From Neobacillus sp. FSL H8-0543 (GTDB taxonomy: Bacteria; Bacillota; Bacilli; Bacillales; Cytobacillaceae), in NCBI RefSeq assembly GCF_038592905.1, contig NZ_CP151943.1:5034501-5098500 (forward strand): a DNA stretch of 64,000 nucleotides, given 5' to 3'. The position numbers and the translations under genes were made by a program. Below are positions 8,275 through 17,342 of the stretch, in pieces. The notes beneath the pieces are model-generated. The model did not search any database. It had not been told where the DNA came from and saw nothing but the letters and a program-made list of their open reading frames with translations. Every line of letters begins with the position of its first letter. Positions within the stretch are counted from its first letter, which is position 1.

Positions 8275-9387
8275 ATGGAAGAAAAAAAGGATTTTTTCAA
8301 AAGTAAACTAGTACAGGACTTTACCAAAGATATCCGGCAATACAATCTTGGACCACTTTGGGAAGCCATCCCGGAATTGATGCATCATCAGCCAGAGCCG
8401 CATGCACAAGCATACCTGTGGAAATGGGATCTTCTTGAAAAGAAATTAATGGAAGCGGCACAAATTTTCACACCGGAACGAGGTGGTGAACGCAGAGCCA
8501 TCTATCTTCAAAATCCGGGCTTGGATTATCGCCAGCCCTGGGGATGGGCTTCTACTTCCCAGACACTCTATGCAGCCGTCCAGCTGCTTCAGCCGGGTGA
8601 AGTGGCACCGTCCCATCGTCATACCCAAAATGCCCTTCGTTTTATCACACATGGTGAAGGAGCATATTCCATTGTAGAAGGCGAACGGATATTTATGCAG
8701 GAAGGCGATTTTGTCATTACACCTAAAAACCTTTGGCATGGTCACGGCCATTTAGGAACGGAACCAATGATTTGGATGGATGTACTCGATATTCCAACGG
8801 TTTATATGCTTGGCGGTACATTCTTTGAATCATATCCAGATAAAATTCAACTGCCGGAAGTACCTGATAACTATACAGCACAGCGCTATGAGGGCGGTAT
8901 GGTTCGTCCGATTTCTGATCGTCATCCAAAAACAGCGCCACTAGGTGCTTATAAATGGAATCAAACATTGAGAGCCATTGAGGGATTATCCCGTTTTGAG
9001 CCAGACCCATACGATGGCTATGCCGTTGAGTTTATCAATCCATCGACAGGCCAAACGGCAAATCCGAATATTGGCGCTTGGATACAAAAGCTGCCAGAAG
9101 GATACCATTCGAAGGCCCACCGCCATACACATTCAACGATTTATCAAGTATTTAAAGGATCTGGTTACAGCATTATAAACGGTGTTCGTTTTGATTGGTC
9201 AAAAGGCGATTACTTTATTATTCCGAACTGGGCCGTGCATGAGCATGTAGCGTTAGAGGAAACCTACTTTTTCTCTGTCAACGATCTTCCGATTATGGAA
9301 AAATTCGAGCTTGAACGCGAACAAGCATATGAAAGCAATAACGGTTATCAGGAAACGAAAAAGGAATTTAAACCAGTATTGGTTTAA
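8275..9387 (+). CDS. gentisate 1,2-dioxygenase
   Basis: This 370-residue bicupin Fe(II) dioxygenase opens the gentisate ring to maleylpyruvate. The first cupin carries the iron ligands His114, His116 (SHRHTQNALRF) and His155 (KNLWHGHGH), and the second repeats the fold with AHRHTHSTIYQVFKGSGYS near residue 285. Length and motif order match the bacterial gentisate dioxygenase family. The ATG follows AAGGAGGAACGAG, 12 bp after the DinB gene. This gene identifies the operon as a gentisate pathway. Confidence 0.94.
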   Translation: MEEKKDFFKSKLVQDFTKDIRQYNLGPLWEAIPELMHHQPEPHAQAYLWKWDLLEKKLMEAAQIFTPERGGERRAIYLQNPGLDYRQPWGWASTSQTLYAAVQLLQPGEVAPSHRHTQNALRFITHGEGAYSIVEGERIFMQEGDFVITPKNLWHGHGHLGTEPMIWMDVLDIPTVYMLGGTFFESYPDKIQLPEVPDNYTAQRYEGGMVRPISDRHPKTAPLGAYKWNQTLRAIEGLSRFEPDPYDGYAVEFINPSTGQTANPNIGAWIQKLPEGYHSKAHRHTHSTIYQVFKGSGYSIINGVRFDWSKGDYFIIPNWAVHEHVALEETYFFSVNDLPIMEKFELEREQAYESNNGYQETKKEFKPVLV

Positions 9388-9414
9388 GCATTTTTCACGA
9401 GGAGGGTGACTTAA

Positions 9415-10611
9415 TTGGGTAATCAAGAAAAGGAAATACTAGTTATTGGCGGCGGAATCGGGGGACTAGCAACTGCCCTTGGAGCAGCTGAGGTTGGTCA
9501 AAAAACCATGGTGCTTGAATCTGCGCCTCAATTTGGAGAAATTGGCGCAGGTATTCAGATGGGACCAAATGCAATGGCCGTGCTTGACCGGTTCGGACTT
9601 GCTGACGAAATTGAAAAATACGCTGTTTTTCCAAAACGGCTTGTATTAAAGGATGTTTATACCGCAAAGGAATTGTCTGTTTTAGATTTAGGCGATGAAT
9701 TTAAAGCAAAGTATGGTTATCCATACATTGTCTTGCATCGCTCGGATTTACATCGAGTCTTGTTAGAAGCATGTGAAAAAAATCCATCTATCACTCTAGT
9801 AAACAACCAGTTTGTCGAAACGGTAGTAGAGAGTGAGAACGGTGTGACGGTTACAAATAGTAATGGAGAACAATTTACGGGGAAAGCCGTTATCGGAGCA
9901 GATGGTCTTCGGTCAAAAACGCGTAAATATTTTTCTGATGATCAGCCAATCTGTTCTCACTATGTAGCATACCGCGGCACGATTCATATTTCTGAAATTA
10001 GTTCAGATGCAAATATGGATGACGTGATTATGTGGATTGGACCGAATCTTCATGTCGTTCAATATCCTGTCCGCCGGGGTGAATTGTATAACCAAGTCGT
10101 TGTCTTCAAAAGCAATAATTATAAGGAAGATTCTGATGACTGGGGAACTCCTGAAGAAATGGATCAAGTGTTTGAAGGTTGTCACCCGCTTGTTGAAACC
10201 GCCTTATCCTTCATTCAGCGCCAAATTCGCTGGCCAATGTATGATCGTGAACCGATTGCGAACTGGACAAAGGGAAATATTACGCTTCTAGGTGATGCCG
10301 CACATCCAATGCTTCAATACTTGGCCCAGGGTGGTTGTCAAGCATTAGAGGATGCTTCTTATCTAGCAGATATGCTTAAAGAACATGGGGAGAACTTTCA
10401 TCAGGCATTTCTAGCTTACCAAGAGGAAAGAATCCCGCGTACGGCAAGGGTTCAAAGAAGTGCCCGTACTTGGGGCGGAATTATTCACGCCACAGATCCA
10501 ATTTCCATTTTGCTCCGAAATACACTTCTAGAGAAAAAAGAAGCGAAGGAATTCGAAATGATCGACTGGCTCTATGGCTATAAAAAGCATCTGGAAAAAG
10601 TTAATAGTTAA
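9415..10611 (+). CDS. FAD-dependent 3-hydroxybenzoate 6-monooxygenase-like enzyme
   Basis: This 398-residue class A flavoprotein hydroxylase has the N-terminal FAD fold GGGIGG (residues 12-17), the DG motif VIGADGLRS and the GD motif TLLGDAAHPMLQYLAQGG. The LQYLAQGG continuation resembles 3-hydroxybenzoate 6-hydroxylases, which make gentisate using NADH and O2. Position directly after gentisate dioxygenase supports that role; salicylate 5-hydroxylation cannot be excluded. The start is TTG, 9-10 nt after GAGGAGGGTGA. It is the last gene before a dispersed repeat element. Confidence 0.87.
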   Translation: MGNQEKEILVIGGGIGGLATALGAAEVGQKTMVLESAPQFGEIGAGIQMGPNAMAVLDRFGLADEIEKYAVFPKRLVLKDVYTAKELSVLDLGDEFKAKYGYPYIVLHRSDLHRVLLEACEKNPSITLVNNQFVETVVESENGVTVTNSNGEQFTGKAVIGADGLRSKTRKYFSDDQPICSHYVAYRGTIHISEISSDANMDDVIMWIGPNLHVVQYPVRRGELYNQVVVFKSNNYKEDSDDWGTPEEMDQVFEGCHPLVETALSFIQRQIRWPMYDREPIANWTKGNITLLGDAAHPMLQYLAQGGCQALEDASYLADMLKEHGENFHQAFLAYQEERIPRTARVQRSARTWGGIIHATDPISILLRNTLLEKKEAKEFEMIDWLYGYKKHLEKVNS

Positions 10612-10637
10612 TTAAAAAGGTCAATGTGATAGTTATT

Positions 10638-10782
10638 GTTGATTTTATAACCAAGTTGATTGGAGCGTAGGGCACAAGACTCATGTGGGAGTACGGGGCT
10701 GGGGAGACCCCGCTTATCTCTAGCGCCGAGGAGGCTCCCCGGCACGCCCGCGGAAAGCGAAGTGCCTGGAGCGGAAATCAAC
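10638..10782 (+). repeat. dispersed Bacillaceae intergenic repeat, standard form
   Basis: The element begins GTTGATTTT, repeats GTTGATTGGAGCG at 10655 and ends GGAGCGGAAATCAAC, so its ends are inverted (GTTGATT / AATCAAC). The GC-rich interior can fold (GGGGCTGGGGAGACCCC; GCGCCGAGGAGGCTCCCCGG). Related copies lie at 32752-32799 (ends only) and 51355-51563 (extended). I recall very similar sequences scattered in many Bacillaceae genomes. It lies in the 295-bp gap between the gentisate operon and the next genes. A short plus-strand ORF across it is not a gene. Confidence 0.85.
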
Positions 10783-10906
10783 AGCCAGTTTTAAAACTTA
10801 GCGACGTCCGTCTTTGGTATAACAATATAACAATATCACATTCACAAACTCATAGTTTTCCACGCCTCTAAGGTGAGGAACGATCTAAAGGATAGGAGGT
10901 TTTACC

Positions 10907-11947
10907 ATGCTAGACAATTTACACAATAAAAATACCAGTGTTGCTCGTACGGTTCTTGGACTAGTGCCAGCAGATGAATTAGGTGTTGTACTTATTCATG
11001 AATCACTTCTTTCTGTCGTGCCTGGCGCGGAATATGCGCCTGAAATAAATATGGACAAAAGTGAGATTTTTGACATTTTAAAAAGAAAGCTAACGGAGTT
11101 TCGTCGAGTTGGCGGCAAGACGATAGTTGATCGCAGTGGAATGTTTCATGGCCGTGATGTAAAACTTTACGAAACACTTTCTAAAACAACAGGTGTCCAT
11201 ATCGTTGCATCAACTGGTTTAGGACCAGAGCCGATGTTAAGCGGGTACTTTATTACCCCGCAAAAAAACCCGCCTACACCTTGGTCTGCAGAACAATTTG
11301 CTAATTTGTTCGCAAAAGAGGTGACAGAAGGAATCGTTGTACCACGAATTGAACGTTCAGGTCTAGCTGGCATAGTGACGTCAATCGCAAGTCAAAGTGG
11401 AATTACCGAAAAAGAAACGAATCTTTACCGAGGTTCAGCACAAGCGGCTCTCGCAACTGGTGTCCCTGTATCAGTTCAATACGGCGAAGATGCTGTTAAT
11501 GATCTAGAAATTTTATTAGCTGAAGGCATTGAACCAAGCCGTGTCATCATCGGCGGCCTTGACCGTCTTGATGCGGCCCGCCGCGGGGAAGCATTTGCTG
11601 TTGCCCGTCGTGGTGCCATGGTGGCATTAGATCATGTTGGCTGGGCTACATCGGAAGGCTATGTGAACGATGAACAGCGTGTTCTATTAATTATCGAACT
11701 ATTAAATGAAGGTCTTGGCGATTCTCTACTCATTTCAACGAATGCGGTGGGTGTTGCCAAAGGTCATCAAGCAAAGGACATTAGCTATGATTATTTGCTG
11801 AAAACCTTCGTACCGCTTTTACAGAAAGCAGGCGTGACGGACGAACAAGTTCGCACTTTATTAGAAGTTAACCCGCAACGTGTACTAACTGTTGGAACAG
11901 CAGTAGGAGCGGAAAAAGAGTCCGTTGGGATAGCAAAGAAAAACTAA
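10907..11947 (+). CDS. phosphotriesterase-family protein lacking metal ligands (likely pseudoenzyme)
   Basis: This 346-residue protein has the phosphotriesterase/lactonase (amidohydrolase) TIM-barrel pattern and aligns along its length with the next gene. The binuclear-metal residues are replaced: His31-Glu-Ser33 in place of HxH, Thr158 for the carboxylated Lys, Gln191 and Gly217 for the two His, and Asn279 for the Asp. Only the first His remains. The frame is intact over 346 codons, with a good AGGAGG site, so it is expressed rather than decaying. It may be a structural or regulatory partner of the intact paralogue starting 21 bp downstream (inference). Confidence 0.85.
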   Translation: MLDNLHNKNTSVARTVLGLVPADELGVVLIHESLLSVVPGAEYAPEINMDKSEIFDILKRKLTEFRRVGGKTIVDRSGMFHGRDVKLYETLSKTTGVHIVASTGLGPEPMLSGYFITPQKNPPTPWSAEQFANLFAKEVTEGIVVPRIERSGLAGIVTSIASQSGITEKETNLYRGSAQAALATGVPVSVQYGEDAVNDLEILLAEGIEPSRVIIGGLDRLDAARRGEAFAVARRGAMVALDHVGWATSEGYVNDEQRVLLIIELLNEGLGDSLLISTNAVGVAKGHQAKDISYDYLLKTFVPLLQKAGVTDEQVRTLLEVNPQRVLTVGTAVGAEKESVGIAKKN

Positions 11948-11968
11948 ACGTAAGGAGTGAATAAATAA

Positions 11969-12970
11969 ATGGGTAAGGTAAATACGGTTTTAGGCCCAAT
12001 CCCGACAGAAGATTTAGGGATTATTGCAGTGCACGAGCATATTGGGTTCGGTCTACCGGGATGTGATCTTGATACACAATGGTGGAAAAAACCTGAAGAA
12101 GCATTTGAAGTGACAATAGAAAAGCTGCGTCGCTTCCGTGAGCACGGCGGTAAAACCTTCGTAGATTGTACAGGAATCGGAAACGGACGCGATGTTGAAT
12201 ATTTTCAGGTACTTTCACGCAGAACCGGTGTTCATATCATTGCTGTTACAGGATTTGTAGCAGGTGACTCAGCACTTCCGTATTTCCGTGACAAATCAGT
12301 CGAGTATCTGATGGATTTATTCATCCATGAAATTACGGTTGGTATTGACGGGACGGGCGCTAAAGCAGGTGCTATCAAAGTGGGTGTAAGCCGCGGTGGC
12401 AAGCTTAGCGAGTTGGATAAACGGATTTATCGTGCGGCAGCACGAGCAGCATTAAAAACAGGTGTTCCAATCATTACCCATTTATGCGTAGATGCCCAAA
12501 CAGCCATTGCCATTTTCGATGAAGAAGGCTTATCACTTGACCGCGTCCTTATGGGTCATGCGGATGATGGTGGGTATCTGGATGAAGAACGTGATAATTT
12601 GATTGCCAAACACGGTGGCTGGGTTGGCTTCGATACAATCGGCTATGACAGTGAGATGGAAGGCGCACCCTATTGGTCACGTCCTCGCCAAGATCGGGTG
12701 GATCATTTCCTCCGTTTCCTTGATAAAGGTTTTGTAGATACCGCACTTATTTCTGCAGATGCCAACTGCTGTGCACTTGGCTGGCCTGGATTAAAAGGAC
12801 ATTCAGTCAACTACTTATTCGAAGAATTCTTACCGGATCTGCGTAAAGCAGGAGTCAGTGAAGAAGTAATTGAGCAACTTTTAGTACACAATCCTACGAG
12901 ATTTTTAACCATGCAAGAACCGCAAGATCTCAAACCTTTGTTAGGAAGTACGATGCAAGAATCTCGTTAA
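11969..12970 (+). CDS. phosphotriesterase-family metallohydrolase (probable lactonase/esterase)
   Basis: This 333-residue amidohydrolase-superfamily enzyme retains all metal ligands: His22 and His24 (VHEHIG), Lys137 (AIKVGV), His171 (ITHLC), His197 (LMGHADD) and Asp264 (ISADAN). The family hydrolyses lactones, esters or phosphotriesters through a binuclear metal centre. AAGGAGTGA precedes the ATG. Tight linkage to its metal-less paralogue upstream and to the thiolase-like gene downstream suggests a specific catabolic substrate rather than detoxification. Substrate unknown. Confidence 0.9.
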   Translation: MGKVNTVLGPIPTEDLGIIAVHEHIGFGLPGCDLDTQWWKKPEEAFEVTIEKLRRFREHGGKTFVDCTGIGNGRDVEYFQVLSRRTGVHIIAVTGFVAGDSALPYFRDKSVEYLMDLFIHEITVGIDGTGAKAGAIKVGVSRGGKLSELDKRIYRAAARAALKTGVPIITHLCVDAQTAIAIFDEEGLSLDRVLMGHADDGGYLDEERDNLIAKHGGWVGFDTIGYDSEMEGAPYWSRPRQDRVDHFLRFLDKGFVDTALISADANCCALGWPGLKGHSVNYLFEEFLPDLRKAGVSEEVIEQLLVHNPTRFLTMQEPQDLKPLLGSTMQESR

Positions 12971-13012
12971 TAGGTAAAAACGAATAGCGTTTTCTACGGG
13001 AGGTTACTATTG

Positions 13013-14176
13013 ATGACGATAAAAGGAAGGGCCTTTATTGCAGGGGCGTTCGAGCATCCAACACGTAAAGCTCCAGATAAATCTGTTGCTGCTTTACATG
13101 CCGAATGTGCAAAAGGTGCATTAGAAGATGCAGGACTATCACTAGCAGATGTTGATGGTTATTTCTGTGCTGGGGATGCTCCTGGTGGTGTGCTGTCAAT
13201 GGTCGATTATTTAGGCATTAATGTACGGCATTTTGATGGGACAGACATTGGTGGTTCCTCGTACATTGCCCATGTTTCACATGCGGCACAGGCAATCGCA
13301 GCAGGTAAATGCAATGTTGCGTTAATAACAATGGCAGGCCGTCCGCGCTCAGAAGGCAGAAGTGGTGTGAAACAGAAGTTAGTTGGTGCAAATGTTCCGG
13401 ATACACCGTTTGAACTCCCATTTGGACCAACAGCTGTGAACGAATATGCCATGGCTACGATGCGACATATGCATGAATACGGCACGACTAGCGAGCAATT
13501 AGCGTGGGTCAAGGTGGCAGCAACGCATCATGCACAATACAATCCCAATGCCATGCTCCGCGATTTAGTAACTGTGGAAGACGTGCTTACTTCCCCGATG
13601 ATTGCTGATCCCTTACACCGATTGGATTGCTGTGTTGTAAGTGATGGCGGCGGTGCATTAGTAGTAGTTAGTCCTGAGATTGCCAAAAGTCTGAAACGTC
13701 CACTTGTCCGAGTGGTGGGCGCAGGCGAAGCGCCGAAAGGATTACTTGGCGGCAAAACCGACCTGACGTATTCAGGCGCTATTTGGTCAGGGCCAAGAGC
13801 CTTTAAGGAGGCTGGGGTTACACCTCAAGATATTAAATATGCGTCCATTTATGATAGCTTCACCATTACGGTGCTGATGCAGCTGGAAGATCTAGGATTT
13901 TGTAAAAAGGGTGAGGGCGGCAGGTTTGTCGCTGATGGGAACCTGATTTCAGGTATTGGCAAGCTACCGATTAATACAGACGGCGGCGGGTTGAATAACA
14001 ATCATCCAGCAAGTCGAGGCGGCATCGTAAAAGTAATCGAGGCTGTTCGCCAGCTACGCGGCGAGGCACACCCGCAAGTCCAGGTGGAAAATTGTGATCT
14101 CGCGTTAGCTCACGGTACGGGTGGTGGACTAGCAAGCCGTCACGGCAGTAGCACACTTATTATGGAGAGGGTGTAA
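13013..14176 (+). CDS. thiolase-fold protein of the lipid-transfer/SCP2-thiolase group, no N-terminal catalytic Cys
   Basis: This protein of about 387 residues has a thiolase fold. Where ordinary thiolases have the nucleophilic Cys it reads GGSS (about residues 80-83). The C-terminal part keeps NNNHPASRGG and HGTGGGLASRHG. Cys-less members paired with an OB-fold DUF35 protein include Ltp2-type retro-aldolases and the PhlC acyltransferase component. The next gene, 3 bp downstream, is exactly such a DUF35 partner. C-C bond cleavage of a CoA-activated side chain is therefore likely (inference). A TTG at 13010 is an alternative start; GGGAGG precedes both. Confidence 0.88.
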   Translation: MTIKGRAFIAGAFEHPTRKAPDKSVAALHAECAKGALEDAGLSLADVDGYFCAGDAPGGVLSMVDYLGINVRHFDGTDIGGSSYIAHVSHAAQAIAAGKCNVALITMAGRPRSEGRSGVKQKLVGANVPDTPFELPFGPTAVNEYAMATMRHMHEYGTTSEQLAWVKVAATHHAQYNPNAMLRDLVTVEDVLTSPMIADPLHRLDCCVVSDGGGALVVVSPEIAKSLKRPLVRVVGAGEAPKGLLGGKTDLTYSGAIWSGPRAFKEAGVTPQDIKYASIYDSFTITVLMQLEDLGFCKKGEGGRFVADGNLISGIGKLPINTDGGGLNNNHPASRGGIVKVIEAVRQLRGEAHPQVQVENCDLALAHGTGGGLASRHGSSTLIMERV

Positions 14177-14179
14177 AGA

Positions 14180-14596
14180 ATGGGAACTACCTATCAAGAT
14201 AGAATGATGACGGTCCCTGAGATTCATCCAGAACATAAAGAATATTGGGATGCTGCGGCAGAAGGAAGACTCCTTATCAAACAGTGTGATTCTTGTCGAG
14301 AGTATCACTATTACCCGCGGGTGTTATGCCCATTTTGTAGCAGTGACAAAACAAGTTGGGTAGAAGCCATCGGCACGGGCAGTATTTACACCTATAGTGT
14401 GATGCGGAGAGGCGTCCCATATGCCATCGCCTTCGTTGAACTCGATGAAGGTCCCAGAATGATGACCAATATCGTCGACTGTGATCTCGATACAGTGCAC
14501 ATTAATCAAAAGGTAAAAGTGGCCTTCAAGCAAAGCGGCGACCAAGATCATCCAGGTCCGTTTATACCATGCTTTACTCCTATTAAAGGTTATTAA
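14180..14596 (+). CDS. Zn-ribbon/OB-fold protein (DUF35), partner of the thiolase-like protein
   Basis: This 138-residue protein has an N-terminal rubredoxin-like zinc ribbon with Cys36, Cys39, Cys50 and Cys53 (CDSC and CPFC) followed by an OB-fold (GTGSIYTYSVMRR onward). These DUF35 proteins form complexes with Cys-less thiolase homologues, as in Ltp2 and PhlBC systems. It starts 3 bp after the thiolase-like gene, so the two are surely co-expressed. It has no catalytic residues of its own known in the family; it stabilises the complex and may help bind CoA. Confidence 0.9.
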   Translation: MGTTYQDRMMTVPEIHPEHKEYWDAAAEGRLLIKQCDSCREYHYYPRVLCPFCSSDKTSWVEAIGTGSIYTYSVMRRGVPYAIAFVELDEGPRMMTNIVDCDLDTVHINQKVKVAFKQSGDQDHPGPFIPCFTPIKGY

Positions 14597-14661
14597 GCAC
14601 AAATTAATAGTTTGATAAATTTTAACATACTTAGAATTACTCAAAGAGAGGAGCGAATAAT

Positions 14662-16362
14662 ATGAGAATCATTAAGAACGTACGCATTCCAATGCGTGAT
14701 GGCGTACATATCGCTGCGGATATCTACCTTCCAGACGGAGCAGAAAAAATCCCAGCGTTGCTTGCGATTAGTCCGTATGGGAAGGAACTGCAAGCACAAG
14801 CGCTAACACTGCCGCCGCAAGCGCGACCAAGCCATCTGTGGAATGGTGCGATTGAAGCTGGCGATATCCGTGCCGTTGTTGAACATGGCTATGCGCATAT
14901 TATCGCGGACGTACGCGGTACAGGTCACTCAGAAGGTGAAATGTGCGGTAACTACAATTCAGGCGGTCATGGCGACGGTAAAGATATCTACGACCTCGTT
15001 GAATGGATGGCTGAGCAGGATTGGTGCGATGGTAACATCGGGATGATCGGTATTTCATACTTTGCCTCGGTTCAAATTTTAGGTGCAGCGGAGCAGCCGC
15101 CCCACTTAAAAGCAATCTTCGCTAACGGAGGACACTTCGATCTTTATGAACTTTGCTATCATGGCGGGATTATGTGGTTAATGCCTCGTGCTTCTCGTGA
15201 AGGTCGCGGTGGCGACAGCGGTAACGCCTTTAATAACGTAGCTAGTAAGAGTTCGAAAGTTTTTTCGCCAGAGGAGCTCAAAGAAAAGACACTTGAGCGG
15301 TTAAATGACCCGGATATCGCCCATTGGTCAGATTTCGTTCACCTTTTACATTATCAGGATCGTCATGAATTATGGATGGATTACTTATTAAATCCACTTG
15401 ATGGACCATTCTGGCAAGAAAACAGTGCGATACAAGTGGCACATAAAGTACAAATCCCCACTTACTTCCAAGCAAAATGGGGCCGTGGTTGGAACATTGA
15501 AGGCACTATCGAATGCTTCCACAAAGTTTCAGGTATAAAAAAGCTTGATATCCAAGCGCTTCCGCCGATGTTAGAGCGTCCATTCCATGAAAATCATGAC
15601 GAAATGTTCCGTTGGTATGATTACTGGTTAAAAGGCATTGAAAATGGAATTATGGATGAGCCAACCGTTCAGTTCTCTGTAGAAGGTTCAAACAAATGGC
15701 GCAAGGAAGATCATTGGCCATTGCCATACGAGGAAAAGAAAGAGTTCTACTTGCGTCCTCGCCATAAAATTAGCGAAAAGTCCGAGCCGTTACCATCTAA
15801 ATATGCCCATCCAGATGGCTTCTACCAAGCACCATTAACCGTAACAACCACGTCAGAAAAGATTAAATGGACGAGTGATAAATTCCTCGAGCCAGTAGAA
15901 ATGACTGGGACAGGGGCATTAATTATTCATGCAGAAATCGATACAGAGGATACAAATTTCATTGCCAAGCTTTATGATGTTAATCCATTTGGCAAACGGA
16001 CGTTAATGACATCAGGTTATTTAAAAGCCTCCCATCGTGAATTAAATGAAGAAAAATCAACCAATGGAGAGCCTTGGCATCCTCATACCCGTGCGGTACC
16101 AGTAACACCTGGAGCAATTAACGAGTATGCGATTCGCTTATATCCATTCTCATTCTTAATTAAGCCAGGACATCAGATGGAATTAGAACTTGCATGTAAC
16201 GAACCACTCGATGGGGAGGATGCAAAATTATTGCCGCCTGATAGCTATCACCTGCCAAGCGGACGTGCCACAACACACAAAATCTATCGTGATAGTGAGC
16301 ATCGATCACGTTTGGTTTTGCCGGTAATTCCTAAACAATTTGATATTACACAAACGAAGTAA
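14662..16362 (+). CDS. CocE/NonD-type alpha/beta hydrolase
   Basis: This 566-residue hydrolase belongs to the CocE/X-Pro dipeptidyl-peptidase S15 group. The nucleophile is Ser132 in GISYFAS, preceded by the ADVRGTGHSEG motif, with a helical cap in the middle and a C-terminal jelly-roll domain (after about residue 400). Members cleave esters or amides such as cocaine or acylated antibiotics. It has no signal peptide, so it acts in the cytosol. GAGAGGAGCG precedes the ATG. In this operon it may release an acid that the CoA-transferase then activates (inference). Confidence 0.88.
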   Translation: MRIIKNVRIPMRDGVHIAADIYLPDGAEKIPALLAISPYGKELQAQALTLPPQARPSHLWNGAIEAGDIRAVVEHGYAHIIADVRGTGHSEGEMCGNYNSGGHGDGKDIYDLVEWMAEQDWCDGNIGMIGISYFASVQILGAAEQPPHLKAIFANGGHFDLYELCYHGGIMWLMPRASREGRGGDSGNAFNNVASKSSKVFSPEELKEKTLERLNDPDIAHWSDFVHLLHYQDRHELWMDYLLNPLDGPFWQENSAIQVAHKVQIPTYFQAKWGRGWNIEGTIECFHKVSGIKKLDIQALPPMLERPFHENHDEMFRWYDYWLKGIENGIMDEPTVQFSVEGSNKWRKEDHWPLPYEEKKEFYLRPRHKISEKSEPLPSKYAHPDGFYQAPLTVTTTSEKIKWTSDKFLEPVEMTGTGALIIHAEIDTEDTNFIAKLYDVNPFGKRTLMTSGYLKASHRELNEEKSTNGEPWHPHTRAVPVTPGAINEYAIRLYPFSFLIKPGHQMELELACNEPLDGEDAKLLPPDSYHLPSGRATTHKIYRDSEHRSRLVLPVIPKQFDITQTK

Positions 16363-16375
16363 GGGGGTGGAAAAC

Positions 16376-17326
16376 ATGACAAGTGCTGTTCGAGTGATAC
16401 CGATTGAATGTAAATTTGGTCCCATTTCTGCATTTGCCTATTATGTGGATGCTCCAGAACCAGCAATCATTGATACCGGTGTAAATGTCTCTGCAGCAAA
16501 AGACATTGAGCCAATTTTAGCTGAACATGGTATCCGTATAGAAGATATTCGTTGGATTTTATTGACGCACGGTCATGTGGATCATCTCGGTGGTGCATAT
16601 GCTGTTTGGGAAAAAACAGGGAGAAACGCTAAAGTGGTCATTCCAAAAAAAGAAGCTAGGCTATTGCGTGACAGGAATGAACATATTGCTGATTACAGAA
16701 TGCTGCAGGGGAAATACATCATCGATCCTGCAATCCAGGAAAAACATATCACCATGTTATCAACCGATATTGGCGGAAATATTGAACCAAATATGGAAGT
16801 TGTTGAAGGTGACTCTATCCATCTTGGAGGCGATATCACGTTCAAAGTAATTGAAACGCCAGGTCACTCCATTGGCTCCGTATCATTTGTATTGGATGGC
16901 TTAAATTGGGCATTCGCAGCAGATGCTGTACAAATGTACGGTGGTTTTAGCGGCTTACCAACCATTGAACAACCAACTTTATATCGTAAAAGTGTACGCC
17001 GTTTGTTAGAAGAAGTTCGTCCTAAACGATTATTTTTAGGCCATCCCTTCCGCAATCTCAATGGCGAAATGCAAAGTGCTCAAATTGAAGGTGAGCAAGT
17101 AGCAGCCCTATTACAAGCAAGTCTCGATAGGGATGCGAACTTGAGTGATGTGGTAAAGCGCCATTTAACGAATGGAATTCCTGCTGAAATGCATGAATTG
17201 TATGGACCGTTTGGATTAATTGCAACCGAAATTGGCTATACAGGTGACCCAAGGAATTTGCCTTGTGCGTTTTTTGTAACGATGAATGGGTACTATGAAG
17301 AACTTATCGGTTCACATATTAAATGA
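16376..17326 (+). CDS. metallo-beta-lactamase fold hydrolase
   Basis: This 316-residue protein has the metal motif LTHGHVDHLGG (His65, His67, Asp69, His70) and later ETPGHS and FLGHP histidines of the MBL fold. An in-frame ATG 36 nt upstream lies inside the preceding gene and lacks a ribosome site; GGGGGTGG precedes the chosen ATG. Family members hydrolyse thioesters, lactones or phosphodiesters. It sits between the CocE-type hydrolase and the CoA-transferase genes, so lactone or thioester hydrolysis in the same pathway is plausible. Substrate unknown. Confidence 0.87.
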   Translation: MTSAVRVIPIECKFGPISAFAYYVDAPEPAIIDTGVNVSAAKDIEPILAEHGIRIEDIRWILLTHGHVDHLGGAYAVWEKTGRNAKVVIPKKEARLLRDRNEHIADYRMLQGKYIIDPAIQEKHITMLSTDIGGNIEPNMEVVEGDSIHLGGDITFKVIETPGHSIGSVSFVLDGLNWAFAADAVQMYGGFSGLPTIEQPTLYRKSVRRLLEEVRPKRLFLGHPFRNLNGEMQSAQIEGEQVAALLQASLDRDANLSDVVKRHLTNGIPAEMHELYGPFGLIATEIGYTGDPRNLPCAFFVTMNGYYEELIGSHIK

Positions 17327-17342
17327 AAGGAGGAAAATCTAA

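Noticed and set aside
8446..9010. Antisense ORFs of 95-101 codons within the gentisate dioxygenase gene
   Set aside because: They are shadows of a strongly conserved coding sequence, with no family resemblance of their own.
10683..10871. 62-codon plus-strand ORF
   Set aside because: It lies within the dispersed GC-rich repeat; the same repeat also extends the apparent frame of the ABC ATPase gene at 51377. Neither has a ribosome site.
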